Shown here piece after piece: positions 1-5,490 of a stretch of 9,002 nt of DNA. The DNA is from Candidatus Borrarchaeota archaeon (GTDB taxonomy: Archaea > Asgardarchaeota > Sifarchaeia > Borrarchaeales > Borrarchaeaceae). The DNA lies in assembly GCA_016840645.1 (NCBI GenBank), contig JAEORY010000132.1, forward strand, positions 1 through 9,002, in the 5' to 3' direction. Each line of letters starts with the position of its first letter. The stretch's first letter is position 1. Under the pieces are notes generated by a model. That model worked only from the letters and a program-made list of their open reading frames with translations, was not told the DNA's origin and made no database searches. Position numbers and translations under genes: made by a program.

Positions 1-29
1 TGATTTTTATTGTAAGTTTCTGCGCTCAT
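1..29 (-). CDS. Start of an unidentified protein (partial, runs off the left edge)
   Basis: Only the first nine codons are present, reading M-S-A-E-T-Y-N-K-N. The start is chosen because the ATG at 29-27 is preceded by a clear Shine-Dalgarno stretch (GAGGAG at about 33-38 on the minus strand), with 3-4 bases between. No function can be read from nine residues. The 59 bases between this start and the tmRNA 3' end (30-88) are AT-rich. I see no strong hairpin or convincing promoter there, only TAATAT-like stretches, so the gene may be read through from the tmRNA transcript or have its own weak promoter. Confidence 0.6.
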
Positions 30-88
30 AATCTCCTCTTTATTTAAACATATTATTAAATATCTGCCTAAATAAGAAATATAAAAAA

Positions 89-522
89 TGGTGGACCCGG
101 CGGGAGTCGAACCCGCGTCCGAAGCAGTCTTAGTTTGAGTCATTCACAAGCTTGTCTAATTTACTATCACAAATTAGAAAAGATAGCCGGTTTTCCCTGC
201 GCTTACCGACCTGTTGCGCTCCACCAATATTGGTCTGACTGTCCTAGCAATTTCTCTCTAAGTGCCACCAGACTGTACGATTTAAGCCTGTCTTTCTAAC
301 CACCGTAGCAATATTGGGTAACCATTTTGATTTTTACAACTTATCTGTTGTTTTGCTTAAATTGGATAGATGGCTTTAAGCGGCCACCCGATTACGCCGC
401 GAGTGCGACTGCTTCGAAGTGTGTGTTGTTGTTTGCAACTATTGTTTTTGAACTTTTAAGGATGTATCTTTCCTGCTTGCACTCTCCCCTTGATTCTACC
501 CCGTCGAAACCATTTCAGGCCC
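89..522 (-). ncRNA. ssrA: tmRNA (one-piece, tag ANNNTHFEAVALAA)
   Basis: Transfer-messenger RNA rescues stalled ribosomes and tags the unfinished protein for proteolysis. The 5' end GGGCCUG (522-516) pairs with CGGGUCC near the 3' end (99-93). This leaves discriminator A and an encoded CCA (91-89). The third pair is G-U, the classic alanyl-tRNA synthetase identity signal. The D-loop region GGUUUCGACGGGG follows the 5' strand, and the T arm GCGGG-UUCGACU-CCCGC precedes the acceptor. After AUAGUU comes the resume codon GCA (436-434) and a 14-codon tag, A-N-N-N-T-H-F-E-A-V-A-L-A-A, ending in UAA (394-392). The LAA end fits ClpXP recognition. The middle holds GC-rich stretches suited to the usual pseudoknots. 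At about 434 nt it is longer than most tmRNAs. A run of six U follows the CCA directly (88-83). The order is standard, not circularly permuted. Confidence 0.96.
392..436 (-). other. tmRNA tag-peptide reading frame
   Basis: This is the mRNA-like part of the tmRNA. It runs from resume codon GCA through 14 sense codons to UAA and gives ANNNTHFEAVALAA. The first alanine comes from the resume codon; the alanine charged on the tmRNA itself is added before it. The bases before the resume codon (UAGUU-GCA-AAC) resemble the UAGUC-GCA-AAC arrangement of enterobacterial tmRNA. The final A-L-A-A is the conserved degradation end. The middle residues THFEAV are not a tag I recognise, so I cannot assign a host from it. 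Confidence 0.93.
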
Positions 523-873
523 TTATTTGTAAATATATTGTGTAAATATTATCATGAATGCTAAAAAGGTACAAATCAAAGTCTTTTGAGTAAACATTGA
601 CTCACCTAAATAAAACCAAGTCATAATAGGAAATGTCAAATATGACAAAGAAAAAGCAATAAATCTGCTTGTCCAGAGTTCTCCGGTGGCCGCCATAAAA
701 AATTTAGTAGCGTACCAGTAGGCAAAACCGCAAGGAACTCCAAAGATTATATTAGAAAGAATTGGCCGATCTTTCCAAAACTCATAAACAAATTGTAAAT
801 TATGTGTGTACCAAGCGAGAATATGACCTGCAACGACAAGCAAAACACCGTACACGATATTAGAACTAAGCAT
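523..873 (-). CDS. Small four-helix membrane protein
   Basis: The 116-residue protein is almost entirely hydrophobic, with about four predicted transmembrane helices near residues 5-22, 40-62, 69-90 and 96-114 and short charged loops (for example EFWKDR at 31-36). It is probably an inner-membrane protein of the infected cell. The pattern of G, P, W and Y within helices is loosely like half of a small drug/metabolite transporter, but I do not recognise the family and do not assign a substrate. The start ATG at 873 has a GGAG about 12 bases upstream and a nearer AAGG, so the ribosome site is not ideal. Its stop codon (525-523) is directly followed by the first base of the tmRNA (522), so the two are very likely on one transcript, and the tmRNA 5' end must be made by processing. 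Confidence 0.8.
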   Translation of the reverse strand: MLSSNIVYGVLLVVAGHILAWYTHNLQFVYEFWKDRPILSNIIFGVPCGFAYWYATKFFMAATGELWTSRFIAFSLSYLTFPIMTWFYLGESMFTQKTLICTFLAFMIIFTQYIYK

Positions 874-901
874 GCCTTAAGTATTCTCCACAACAAGTCA
901 T

Positions 902-1087
902 TCATTCAAAAGATACGTGTTCTTTTAGAATATTGTCAATTTGCACAATAGTCCAGTGAATTTTAGCCGCATGATCAACTTCTTTGATTAGCGCATTTTT
1001 ATTTGACTTATAATCTCTTAATCTTTGATAATCGTCAATAAGCGCTTTTCTTAAATTTAGTAGTTTGTCTAAATCTTCTTTATTCAT
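902..1087 (-). CDS. Hypothetical 61-aa helical protein
   Basis: This is a small charged protein, M-N-K-E-D-L at the start, with leucine-rich heptad-like spacing (LDKLLNLRKALIDDYQRL) that suggests one or two long helices or a short coiled coil. No domain is recognised. I chose the ATG at 1087 because AAGGAATT lies a few bases upstream and the start overlaps the end of the preceding gene by eight bases (ATGAATAA, 1080-1087), a junction used elsewhere in the window. An upstream in-frame start would add 19 residues but sits deep in the preceding gene with no better ribosome site. It is probably translated by coupling with the 195-aa gene. Function unknown. Confidence 0.7.
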   Translation of the reverse strand: MNKEDLDKLLNLRKALIDDYQRLRDYKSNKNALIKEVDHAAKIHWTIVQIDNILKEHVSFE

Positions 1088-1667
1088 TTTTAATTCCTTT
1101 TTTAAACCATTCAGGTGTAGAAGCTCGAGGCTCCCATTTTGCAAATCTTACCTTGTCTTTGATATAGTAATTTCTATAAGACTTGACAACATCTACTATA
1201 CCCTGCGAATTCAACATTTTATACTCTTCTTTCATGCAAACAGGAAAGTCTGACAAGTGACTATTTGAAATTCCTACAGGTAGATTTTTTGCAAGCCATT
1301 TTGCTTCATGCTCAGTCTTGTGATTTCTTTGATAGCGATTAGAATATTCTGCTAGCAAAGCCTGACAAAGTGATAATTGCCACTTATAGTTTGAAATATT
1401 TTCTGACGTCCATATTGTGCACGGGTGCCGCAAATGAGACATTTTCCATGGAGGCTGTAATTCTTCTGCAGTGTGTTCGTATGCCCATTGCTGGGCATCA
1501 CGAATTCTTTTGAAATCGTTAACTGTCTTGTTGTGAGATTTTAAGAGATGAATCCAGTGAGCAGCACACAGCATTTGCGCGCTTTCTAAGATCATTTTAA
1601 CAACGTGCTTGTTGCAGTGAAATCTTGCTGCTTCTTTTGGATCTAGAGAAAGTACAAAAGTATTCAT
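1080..1667 (-). CDS. Conserved phage-type protein with HCNKHVVKM signature, function unproven
   Basis: The 195-residue soluble protein has a distinctive layout. It has an N-terminal FVLSLDPKEAA, then H-C-N-K-H-V-V-K-M at 17-25 and ESAQML at 28-33. A central K-M-S-H-L-R-H-P-C-T-I-W follows at 75-86, and it ends with YRNYY (164-168) and FAKWEPR...TPEWF (175-188). I recognise this as a family seen in large marine tailed phages. From memory, members are sometimes labelled pyrimidine-dimer DNA glycosylase, but I see no resemblance to T4 DenV and do not adopt that label. Conserved His, Cys and Trp residues suggest an enzyme or nucleic-acid-binding role. The gene starts five bases after the phosphomannomutase stop, with a weak ribosome site (TAGG), and overlaps the next gene by eight bases. 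Confidence 0.85.
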   Translation of the reverse strand: MNTFVLSLDPKEAARFHCNKHVVKMILESAQMLCAAHWIHLLKSHNKTVNDFKRIRDAQQWAYEHTAEELQPPWKMSHLRHPCTIWTSENISNYKWQLSLCQALLAEYSNRYQRNHKTEHEAKWLAKNLPVGISNSHLSDFPVCMKEEYKMLNSQGIVDVVKSYRNYYIKDKVRFAKWEPRASTPEWFKKGIKNE

Positions 1668-1672
1668 TAGAC

Positions 1673-2461
1673 CTACGCAGAGCCTCCCAGAATTAATAGC
1701 TCAACAATCTTTGCAGTAACCAACGGTTCTGTTGTGGCGTAGCTCTGTGTGTAATCTCCGTCCTTTAAGAGGGTATAAATCTCATGGTCGTTTCCGCCCT
1801 CTTCACAAGCGTCCCCAATAAAAATCATTTCTTTAAACTCGTCTAAGTGTTTTAAGACGTATGTTTTGTCCCAGCCTTTTGGAAATATATCAAAACTTGT
1901 AGAGCCGCCTAATGCAACTTGCAGATTTATTTTTTTCTTATCTATCGCTTCTTTGATAAAATCGACATATTGTTCTCTAATTTTTTCTTTTTTATCAGCT
2001 TCAATCCAAGCTTTTCTTTCCTTGTCACTAGCAGATCGACCGATTGGACACCAGTTTAACATAGAGCCTCTATAGTGAAAAAACGTGCCTGTGTAAGGTA
2101 ATTCATGTTTTAGGGAAATTAAAAGCTGTCCTGAAAAAAGAGTCTGTAAGAGATATCGATAATTTTCTTCTCCTACTTCATCAATCATATCAGCAGAGTA
2201 TTGGCATTTAAATCTGTTATTTTCCCATTTGTAGTACTTAGTTCCGTTACAAGGAAAAAGATGCAATGTGCTTAATCTAATACCTCCAATATCTAACGCA
2301 GGTTTAATTTGCTGCCTAACGTATTCAAAATCTGACCCTGTAACAATTCCAATTTCGTATTCTTTTTCTAATCGCTTGAGAGTCCTGATCATATCTGGCT
2401 CAATTTGCTTTCTGGCTGGCGTTAGTGTGCCGTCCATGTCAAATAAAACAATTTTACGCAT
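1673..2461 (-). CDS. Phosphomannomutase, eukaryotic-type HAD family
   Basis: The enzyme is expected to interconvert mannose-6-phosphate and mannose-1-phosphate in the cytoplasm, feeding GDP-mannose or related sugar nucleotides. The 262 residues match the human PMM2-type HAD mutases along their whole length. Visible motifs are D8-M-D10-G-T (nucleophile and acid/base Asp), GSDF (42-45), NGTKYY (72-77), RGSMLNWCPIGRS (131-143, cap domain substrate contacts), GGSTSFDIFPKGWDK (185-199) and GD...GGNDHEI (216-228, metal site). Length is close to the usual 245-260, and all key residues are present, so it should be active. The start has a strong GAGGAG six bases upstream and overlaps the nucleotidyltransferase by eight bases (ATGCGTAA), implying coupled translation. 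A plain HAD sugar phosphatase is the main alternative, but the cap motifs favour the mutase. Confidence 0.92.
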   Translation of the reverse strand: MRKIVLFDMDGTLTPARKQIEPDMIRTLKRLEKEYEIGIVTGSDFEYVRQQIKPALDIGGIRLSTLHLFPCNGTKYYKWENNRFKCQYSADMIDEVGEENYRYLLQTLFSGQLLISLKHELPYTGTFFHYRGSMLNWCPIGRSASDKERKAWIEADKKEKIREQYVDFIKEAIDKKKINLQVALGGSTSFDIFPKGWDKTYVLKHLDEFKEMIFIGDACEEGGNDHEIYTLLKDGDYTQSYATTEPLVTAKIVELLILGGSA

Positions 2462-2885
2462 TGTCTTCTCCTCTTAAAAGCCAAGACGAAGATTGAATTT
2501 TATTACCTAATCCATCGATTAGCTTGATACCAAGTTCTTCGCAGACCGGTCTTTCAGGAATAGTATCATTGTTTTGATCTCCACCATTTGCAAAAAAGAT
2601 TTCATATTTATCTTTAAAAATTGCTATCATTTCTCTAAGAGACTTGCAAACAGTTCTATCTTGATCGCAAGATAAAAATGTCATATCAACCCCTTTGATA
2701 TTGCTAACAATAAATTCTCTCTCCGATTCAGACATAAAAGGCTTGGACCCTTTTAGCTTTCTCTGAAGATCGTTGTTTACAATTACACAGAGTACGTCTC
2801 CTTGTAATTTTGCATTCTGAAAATACTCTATGTGACCTTTGTGTATTGGATTAAAATATCCAGACACAATAATCATTTTTTGCAT
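2454..2885 (-). CDS. HxGH nucleotidyltransferase (cytidylyltransferase/heptose adenylyltransferase-like)
   Basis: This 143-residue protein of the nucleotidyltransferase superfamily is expected to transfer a nucleotide from CTP or ATP to a small phosphate-bearing substrate. It has FNPIHKGHIEYF (11-22) with the HxGH signature at 15-18, and SESEREF at 52-58. It also has NGGDQNNDTIPE (100-111) and KIQSSSWLL (129-137) in the place of the ISSTxxR motif of glycerol-3-phosphate cytidylyltransferases and HldE-type adenylyltransferases. Length fits single-domain members. The exact substrate cannot be read. The adjacent phosphomannomutase suggests a sugar-1-phosphate, but PMM/GDP-mannose pathways normally use a different fold (ManC), so the link is inference. 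The start has AGGAG five bases upstream. A promoter-like pattern and a short palindrome lie just before it. Confidence 0.88.
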   Translation of the reverse strand: MQKMIIVSGYFNPIHKGHIEYFQNAKLQGDVLCVIVNNDLQRKLKGSKPFMSESEREFIVSNIKGVDMTFLSCDQDRTVCKSLREMIAIFKDKYEIFFANGGDQNNDTIPERPVCEELGIKLIDGLGNKIQSSSWLLRGEDNA

Positions 2886-2896
2886 AAATTCTCCTA

Positions 2897-2916
2897 TGCA
2901 ATTATATTATTTTGCA
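2897..2916. repeat. 20-base imperfect palindrome, possible operator
   Basis: The sequence TGCAATTATATTATTTTGCA has matching arms TGCAA and TTGCA around a ten-base AT core. It lies between the kinase gene and the nucleotidyltransferase gene and covers the possible -10 element of the promoter noted there. It could bind a repressor dimer, or be chance in AT-rich DNA. The five-base arms are too short to act as a terminator hairpin. Confidence 0.3.
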
Positions 2917-2932
2917 ATCTAAAAATTTACAG
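2901..2932 (-). promoter_or_regulatory. Possible promoter for the nucleotidyltransferase-PMM operon
   Basis: On the minus strand, CTGTAAATTTTT begins right after the stop codon of the kinase gene. It contains TGTAAA (2931-2926), and a perfect TATAAT lies at 2906-2901 (19-base spacer), or TAATAT at 2909-2904 (16-base spacer). The same TGYAAA-plus-TATAAT layout occurs upstream of the 63-aa gene and the sigma gene. A caution is that the predicted start site would leave a leader of only about 10 bases, with the Shine-Dalgarno at its very edge. Confidence 0.3.
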
Positions 2933-2933
2933 T

Positions 2934-3905
2934 CTAGCTAAATCTTGCAAGAGCAGGAATGCCTACTAGCTTAATTTCCGAAAACCCTTCTTCTGTTGTC
3001 GGAGGATTGTATCTTTTAATTGCACCATCCACAACTCTTCCCGGTATAGTCTTAGATCTTTTTCCGCCAGACGTATTTCTAATTTCTTCTGCTCTAACAG
3101 CAACACTTCTCTTAATCGCTTCTGCTTCTTCTTCAGACCAACCTTCAAGGTTGTTTGAAAAGACATAAGCCTCTTGATTAAAGTTATTTTTTATAGTTTT
3201 GTCTACAACAATTTTTTGTATTTTTTCACCCTTATCTCTACCTAAAATCGCAAGAGCAATTTCTTGACGATGGCCATCTCTTTCATCTTTCGACGTGCTA
3301 ACCATGTCTATAATCAAAGGTAAATTGGACTCTAAAGATGAAATGTCTCTTCTCTTGTTTGAAAAAGCTTCTCTAGCATTATCGCTTATTTCTTTTACTT
3401 TAGGATAATAAAGAGGTACAAAAAATTCAGGCGGGACGCCGTAACCTCCCTCTGTGTGAGGAAGAAGAACTTTTATGTAATCATCGACGCTAAAAGGCTT
3501 TACTTCTCCAAATCTGCGGACTTCTTCTTCATTATTCTTATTATAATCTTCGCATATAGAGTCTAGACTTAGAAGATAGTCTTTAATTTCTTTTCTAATG
3601 TCTGAATTTTTATTTTCTAAATCGCTTCTAGACGCAGGTAAAGGAAAGGGCCTGGGGACTATTTCAGCAGGAGGCTTTTTAAACATATCATCATATGTTC
3701 CTATGCCTGATTCTTCAGCAAATTGCTCCATAATGTCATCGCTGCTAAGCTTTTGATATGTAACTCCTTGATTTTCTTCACCAAAATTTTGATTAATCCA
3801 GGTAGACTTTCCAACTGCAGGAGGACCTATAAGAAAAATAAGACGACGTTTTTGTGATACTTGCTCATTCAAGTATCTTCGCCATTCTTTCATAATTTCT
3901 TTCAT
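2934..3905 (-). CDS. P-loop kinase, phage polynucleotide-kinase-like
   Basis: This is a 323-residue ATP-binding protein. The Walker A motif GPPAVGKS sits at 27-34 after a hydrophobic strand (RLIFLI), followed by SSDDIMEQF (54-62) as in AAA_33/zeta/polynucleotide-kinase-like P-loop kinases. Further on, PLIIDMVSTSKDERDGHR (196-213) resembles the IxDxTNxxKxxR segment of phage kinases. The C-terminus, KTIPGRVVDGAIKRYNPPTTEEGFSEI, follows the 'IP..V...PP..EGF..I' pattern of the same group. It probably phosphorylates a nucleic-acid end or a small molecule in the cytoplasm; the substrate is unknown. A stretch at about 77-195 is an unassigned insert. I chose the ATG at 3905, one base after the preceding stop (TAGaATG), with GAGG about 12 bases upstream. 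A TTG at 3941 would add 12 residues but lacks a ribosome site. Zeta-toxin-like activity is an alternative. Confidence 0.82.
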   Translation of the reverse strand: MKEIMKEWRRYLNEQVSQKRRLIFLIGPPAVGKSTWINQNFGEENQGVTYQKLSSDDIMEQFAEESGIGTYDDMFKKPPAEIVPRPFPLPASRSDLENKNSDIRKEIKDYLLSLDSICEDYNKNNEEEVRRFGEVKPFSVDDYIKVLLPHTEGGYGVPPEFFVPLYYPKVKEISDNAREAFSNKRRDISSLESNLPLIIDMVSTSKDERDGHRQEIALAILGRDKGEKIQKIVVDKTIKNNFNQEAYVFSNNLEGWSEEEAEAIKRSVAVRAEEIRNTSGGKRSKTIPGRVVDGAIKRYNPPTTEEGFSEIKLVGIPALARFS

Positions 3906-3906
3906 T

Positions 3907-4320
3907 CTAGCCGATGCCCTCGAAAGCGACAGTTCCACCAATAGAGCCTGTTAAAATAGGAAATTCATTTGATTCAATAGTTGACAAACCAGCCATCAAG
4001 CTAAAACTACAATCTCCTGCACCGTCATTGCGCAAAAACAAAGACTTGCATCTTATCTCCATTCTTGGCGTCATGTCATTTCCAGAAAGAACCATATAAT
4101 TTGCCGTGATGTCAGCATTGACACCGTCTTCTGTAAACCCTAAACGCATAGGGTTTGCTGATGTATTTTGAACTACAAAAAATCTTGTTACAAAAGGAAA
4201 AGTTATTTCTATAGGCGTAGCTGTTACTTCTCCTCCTACCGAGGCAGTAACAAAAGGAATGCCTGACAATTGATATGCTGGGACTGAATTAGGTCCTGCT
4301 TTTGGGTGATTAATAGCCAT
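3907..4320 (-). CDS. Probable virion structural protein
   Basis: The 137-residue protein is rich in Gly, Thr, Val, Ala and Asn with alternating hydrophobic positions typical of beta-sandwich proteins. It has no charged helices, signal peptide or catalytic motif. Segments such as FVTRFFVVQNTSANPMRLGFTEDGV (near residues 43-67) and KSLFLRNDGAGDCSFSLMAGL (around 92-112) resemble small structural proteins of large marine phages, perhaps a head decoration or fibre component, though I cannot name the family. The start ATG overlaps the preceding stop by one base (TAATG), so translation is probably re-initiated. Its position among regulatory and metabolic genes is notable. A non-virion role cannot be excluded. 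Confidence 0.75.
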   Translation of the reverse strand: MAINHPKAGPNSVPAYQLSGIPFVTASVGGEVTATPIEITFPFVTRFFVVQNTSANPMRLGFTEDGVNADITANYMVLSGNDMTPRMEIRCKSLFLRNDGAGDCSFSLMAGLSTIESNEFPILTGSIGGTVAFEGIG

Positions 4321-4529
4321 TAGTTTATCTCCTGATCATAATCGATTTTTTGAACTGTTGTTATGAGTGTTGTCATTGCCTTAGAAGCTTTTTCAAATTC
4401 TCTGGTCACCAGCGCAAATTCTTCTAAAGAAAGAGACACAGTAATTCTATCAATCTGTAGAATTATTTCTCCAGATTCTGCATCATAAACGGCAATATCA
4501 GACAGAGGATATATGTTATTTAAGTTCAT
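4320..4529 (-). CDS. Hypothetical 69-aa protein
   Basis: The protein is small and acidic. Its N-terminal half looks like short beta strands (YPLSDIAVYDAESGEIILQID), and its C-terminal half is one helix (SLEEFALVTREFEKASKAM). No domain is recognised. It starts at ATG 4529, inside the last codons of the 26-aa gene (14-base overlap), without a strong Shine-Dalgarno, and its stop overlaps the start of the 137-aa virion-like gene by one base. These tight junctions suggest the three are translated as a coupled set, so it may help make or assemble the 137-aa protein; this is inference only. Confidence 0.72.
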   Translation of the reverse strand: MNLNNIYPLSDIAVYDAESGEIILQIDRITVSLSLEEFALVTREFEKASKAMTTLITTVQKIDYDQEIN

Positions 4530-4596
4530 CTATACTATCTATGTACCACTCTTCTAAAGATCCTTCACATAAAATTACAAAAAAATCTTTATGCAT
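4516..4596 (-). CDS. 26-aa mini-protein
   Basis: This is a very short frame, M-H-K-D-F-F-V-I-L-C-E-G-S-L-E-E-W-Y-I-D then SIDELK, with a hydrophobic strand followed by an acidic stretch. I support it because its ATG overlaps the stop of the preceding gene by eight bases (ATGCATAA, 4589-4596). This is the same junction type as two other gene pairs here, and without it there would be a 60-base hole in an otherwise gapless run. No Shine-Dalgarno stands out, so it would rely on re-initiation. An in-frame start at 4701 would give 61 residues, but that extra part is a lysine-rich shadow of the overlapping gene. Function unknown. Confidence 0.5.
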   Translation of the reverse strand: MHKDFFVILCEGSLEEWYIDSIDELK

Positions 4597-4924
4597 CTTT
4601 GACGGTCGTATCAGCAGCCCTTGTTTCTTGTGAACTTTGTGTTGAACGAGAAACTTTTGGTCTTCTCTTTCTTTTTGGTGCAGGTTTTGAAACTTTTTCA
4701 TTTGCCAATTCTTCTTTTACCTGCTTTATTTTAAGATCTTTACTATGCTTTTGTAAAATTGGTTTTTTAATGACCAAATTAAACTCTTTTTCATCTATGG
4801 GTTCACAACCTCTTTTATCGCAATAGTCAAGCAGCTGTTGATAATCTTTTATTCTCTTCAGGATTAAAAGCTCTTTTAAGGTTGTTCTTTTTCTTTTAAG
4901 ATAATCTTTTAGTTTAGTTGACAT
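4589..4924 (-). CDS. Hypothetical basic 111-aa protein
   Basis: A strongly basic protein. Residues about 1-55 look folded, with helices (LKDYLKRKRTTLKELLILKRIKDYQQLLDYC, 5-35) and a C-D-K-R-G-C pair of cysteines (35-40). The tail after residue 65 is low-complexity, with KPAPKRKRRPKVSR followed by Ser/Thr/Gln-rich residues, and looks disordered. The Arg/Lys tail suggests nucleic-acid binding, but no known domain is visible. The start is well supported: AAGGAG lies five bases before ATG 4924, and the gene overlaps the preceding one by 11 bases. Codon usage matches its neighbours. Confidence 0.75.
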   Translation of the reverse strand: MSTKLKDYLKRKRTTLKELLILKRIKDYQQLLDYCDKRGCEPIDEKEFNLVIKKPILQKHSKDLKIKQVKEELANEKVSKPAPKRKRRPKVSRSTQSSQETRAADTTVKDA

Positions 4925-5210
4925 CTTGACTCCTTTGAATATTAAGATTTAAATAGAATGTTTCTATGTTAAATATACTCTTTAAAACTTCTTTTGAGTC
5001 AGGACCCCAATTGTCTTCTACACTTAAAAGCAAAATTGTAATGTCATCTTCAGTTATCTGCTTTTTATTTGGATTATTTAAATACTCTATTACATGATTA
5101 ATAAGTTTGGAAAGCTCTTCTTCGTCCCAACCTACTGACTCTAGCAGCGCAGTTTGATGATGAAATCCTAAAAGATCTTCAGGAGTCATAAGTGGGAAAG
5201 ACGATTTCAA
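4914..5210 (-). CDS. Hypothetical acidic 98-aa protein with TTG start
   Basis: The protein is acidic and mostly helical, with MTPEDLLGFHHQTALLESVGWDEEELSKLINHVIEYL near the start and a second helical part after ITEDD. No domain is recognised. The start is the TTG at 5210-5208: AGGAG sits eight bases upstream, and the TTG overlaps the preceding stop as TTGA. The first ATG, seven codons later (5189), has no ribosome site. The tight link to the 93-aa helix-turn-helix gene and the sigma gene makes a regulatory partner possible, but nothing in the sequence proves it. Confidence 0.72.
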   Translation of the reverse strand: MKSSFPLMTPEDLLGFHHQTALLESVGWDEEELSKLINHVIEYLNNPNKKQITEDDITILLLSVEDNWGPDSKEVLKSIFNIETFYLNLNIQRSQDVN

Positions 5211-5488
5211 CTCGCATCTCCTCTCATAAACTGAATTACAGCATCTTGAAACCGCGGGTCTTTTGCAATGCGAGTGATTTCTTTTTCATCACAATCAACA
5301 TCGTATACATCGACGACATCTTTTGCAATTTTTTTAAGTGCATTAACAAAAACATTTCTCGCTGTTGAATGATTCATCTTGTGACCTTGTTCAGTCATCT
5401 TACTAGAAATAACGTGATAAGAGTCTCCTCCAAGTGATTTACTTGTAGAATATCCAGACTCCATCTTGTGTCCTTTAGGCATCGGCAT
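5207..5488 (-). CDS. Small helix-turn-helix protein resembling sigma region 4.2
   Basis: This 93-residue basic protein starts M-P-M-P-K-G-H-K. Residues about 22-56, D-S-Y-H-V-I-S-S-K-M, then HKMNHSTARNVFVNALKKIA, can be laid beside the sigma-70 region 4.2 helix-turn-helix (TLEEVGKQF..TRERIRQIEAKALRKLR). It shares the first-helix pattern, an Arg in the recognition helix and an A-L-(K/R)-K-(I/L) end. An acidic middle (DVYDVDCDEKE) and a C-terminal helix follow. The gene starts two bases after the sigma stop, with GGAG placed inside the last sigma codons, so the two are translated together. I infer that it supplies the promoter -35 contact or beta-flap contact missing from the sigma factor. A free-standing DNA-binding regulator is the alternative. 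The alignment was done by eye. Confidence 0.72.
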   Translation of the reverse strand: MPMPKGHKMESGYSTSKSLGGDSYHVISSKMTEQGHKMNHSTARNVFVNALKKIAKDVVDVYDVDCDEKEITRIAKDPRFQDAVIQFMRGDAS

Positions 5489-5490
5489 GA

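Noticed and set aside
83..99. Intrinsic terminator formed by the tmRNA 3' arm and the U6 run
   Set aside because: The T-arm hairpin is separated from the U-run by the acceptor strand and CCA, so it does not have a proper terminator layout.
327..545. 72-aa plus-strand open frame over the tmRNA
   Set aside because: It lies antisense to a confidently identified tmRNA, has no ribosome site or family signal, and is the only kind of plus-strand frame seen here.
1088..1144. 80-aa version of the 61-aa gene after the HCNKHVVKM protein
   Set aside because: The extension is buried in the preceding gene, while ATG 1087 has AAGGAATT upstream and a coupled junction.
2966..3166. 66-aa lysine/leucine-rich minus-strand frame
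   Set aside because: It is wholly inside the kinase gene in another frame and has a low-complexity composition typical of a shadow.
3906..3941. TTG start extending the kinase by 12 residues
   Set aside because: No ribosome site precedes it, it overlaps the virion-like gene by 35 bases, and an ATG lies one base after that gene's stop.
4597..4701. 61-aa version of the mini-gene
   Set aside because: The extra part overlaps the 111-aa gene by over 100 bases and is a lysine/glutamine-rich frame shadow; the ATG in the eight-base overlap is a better start.
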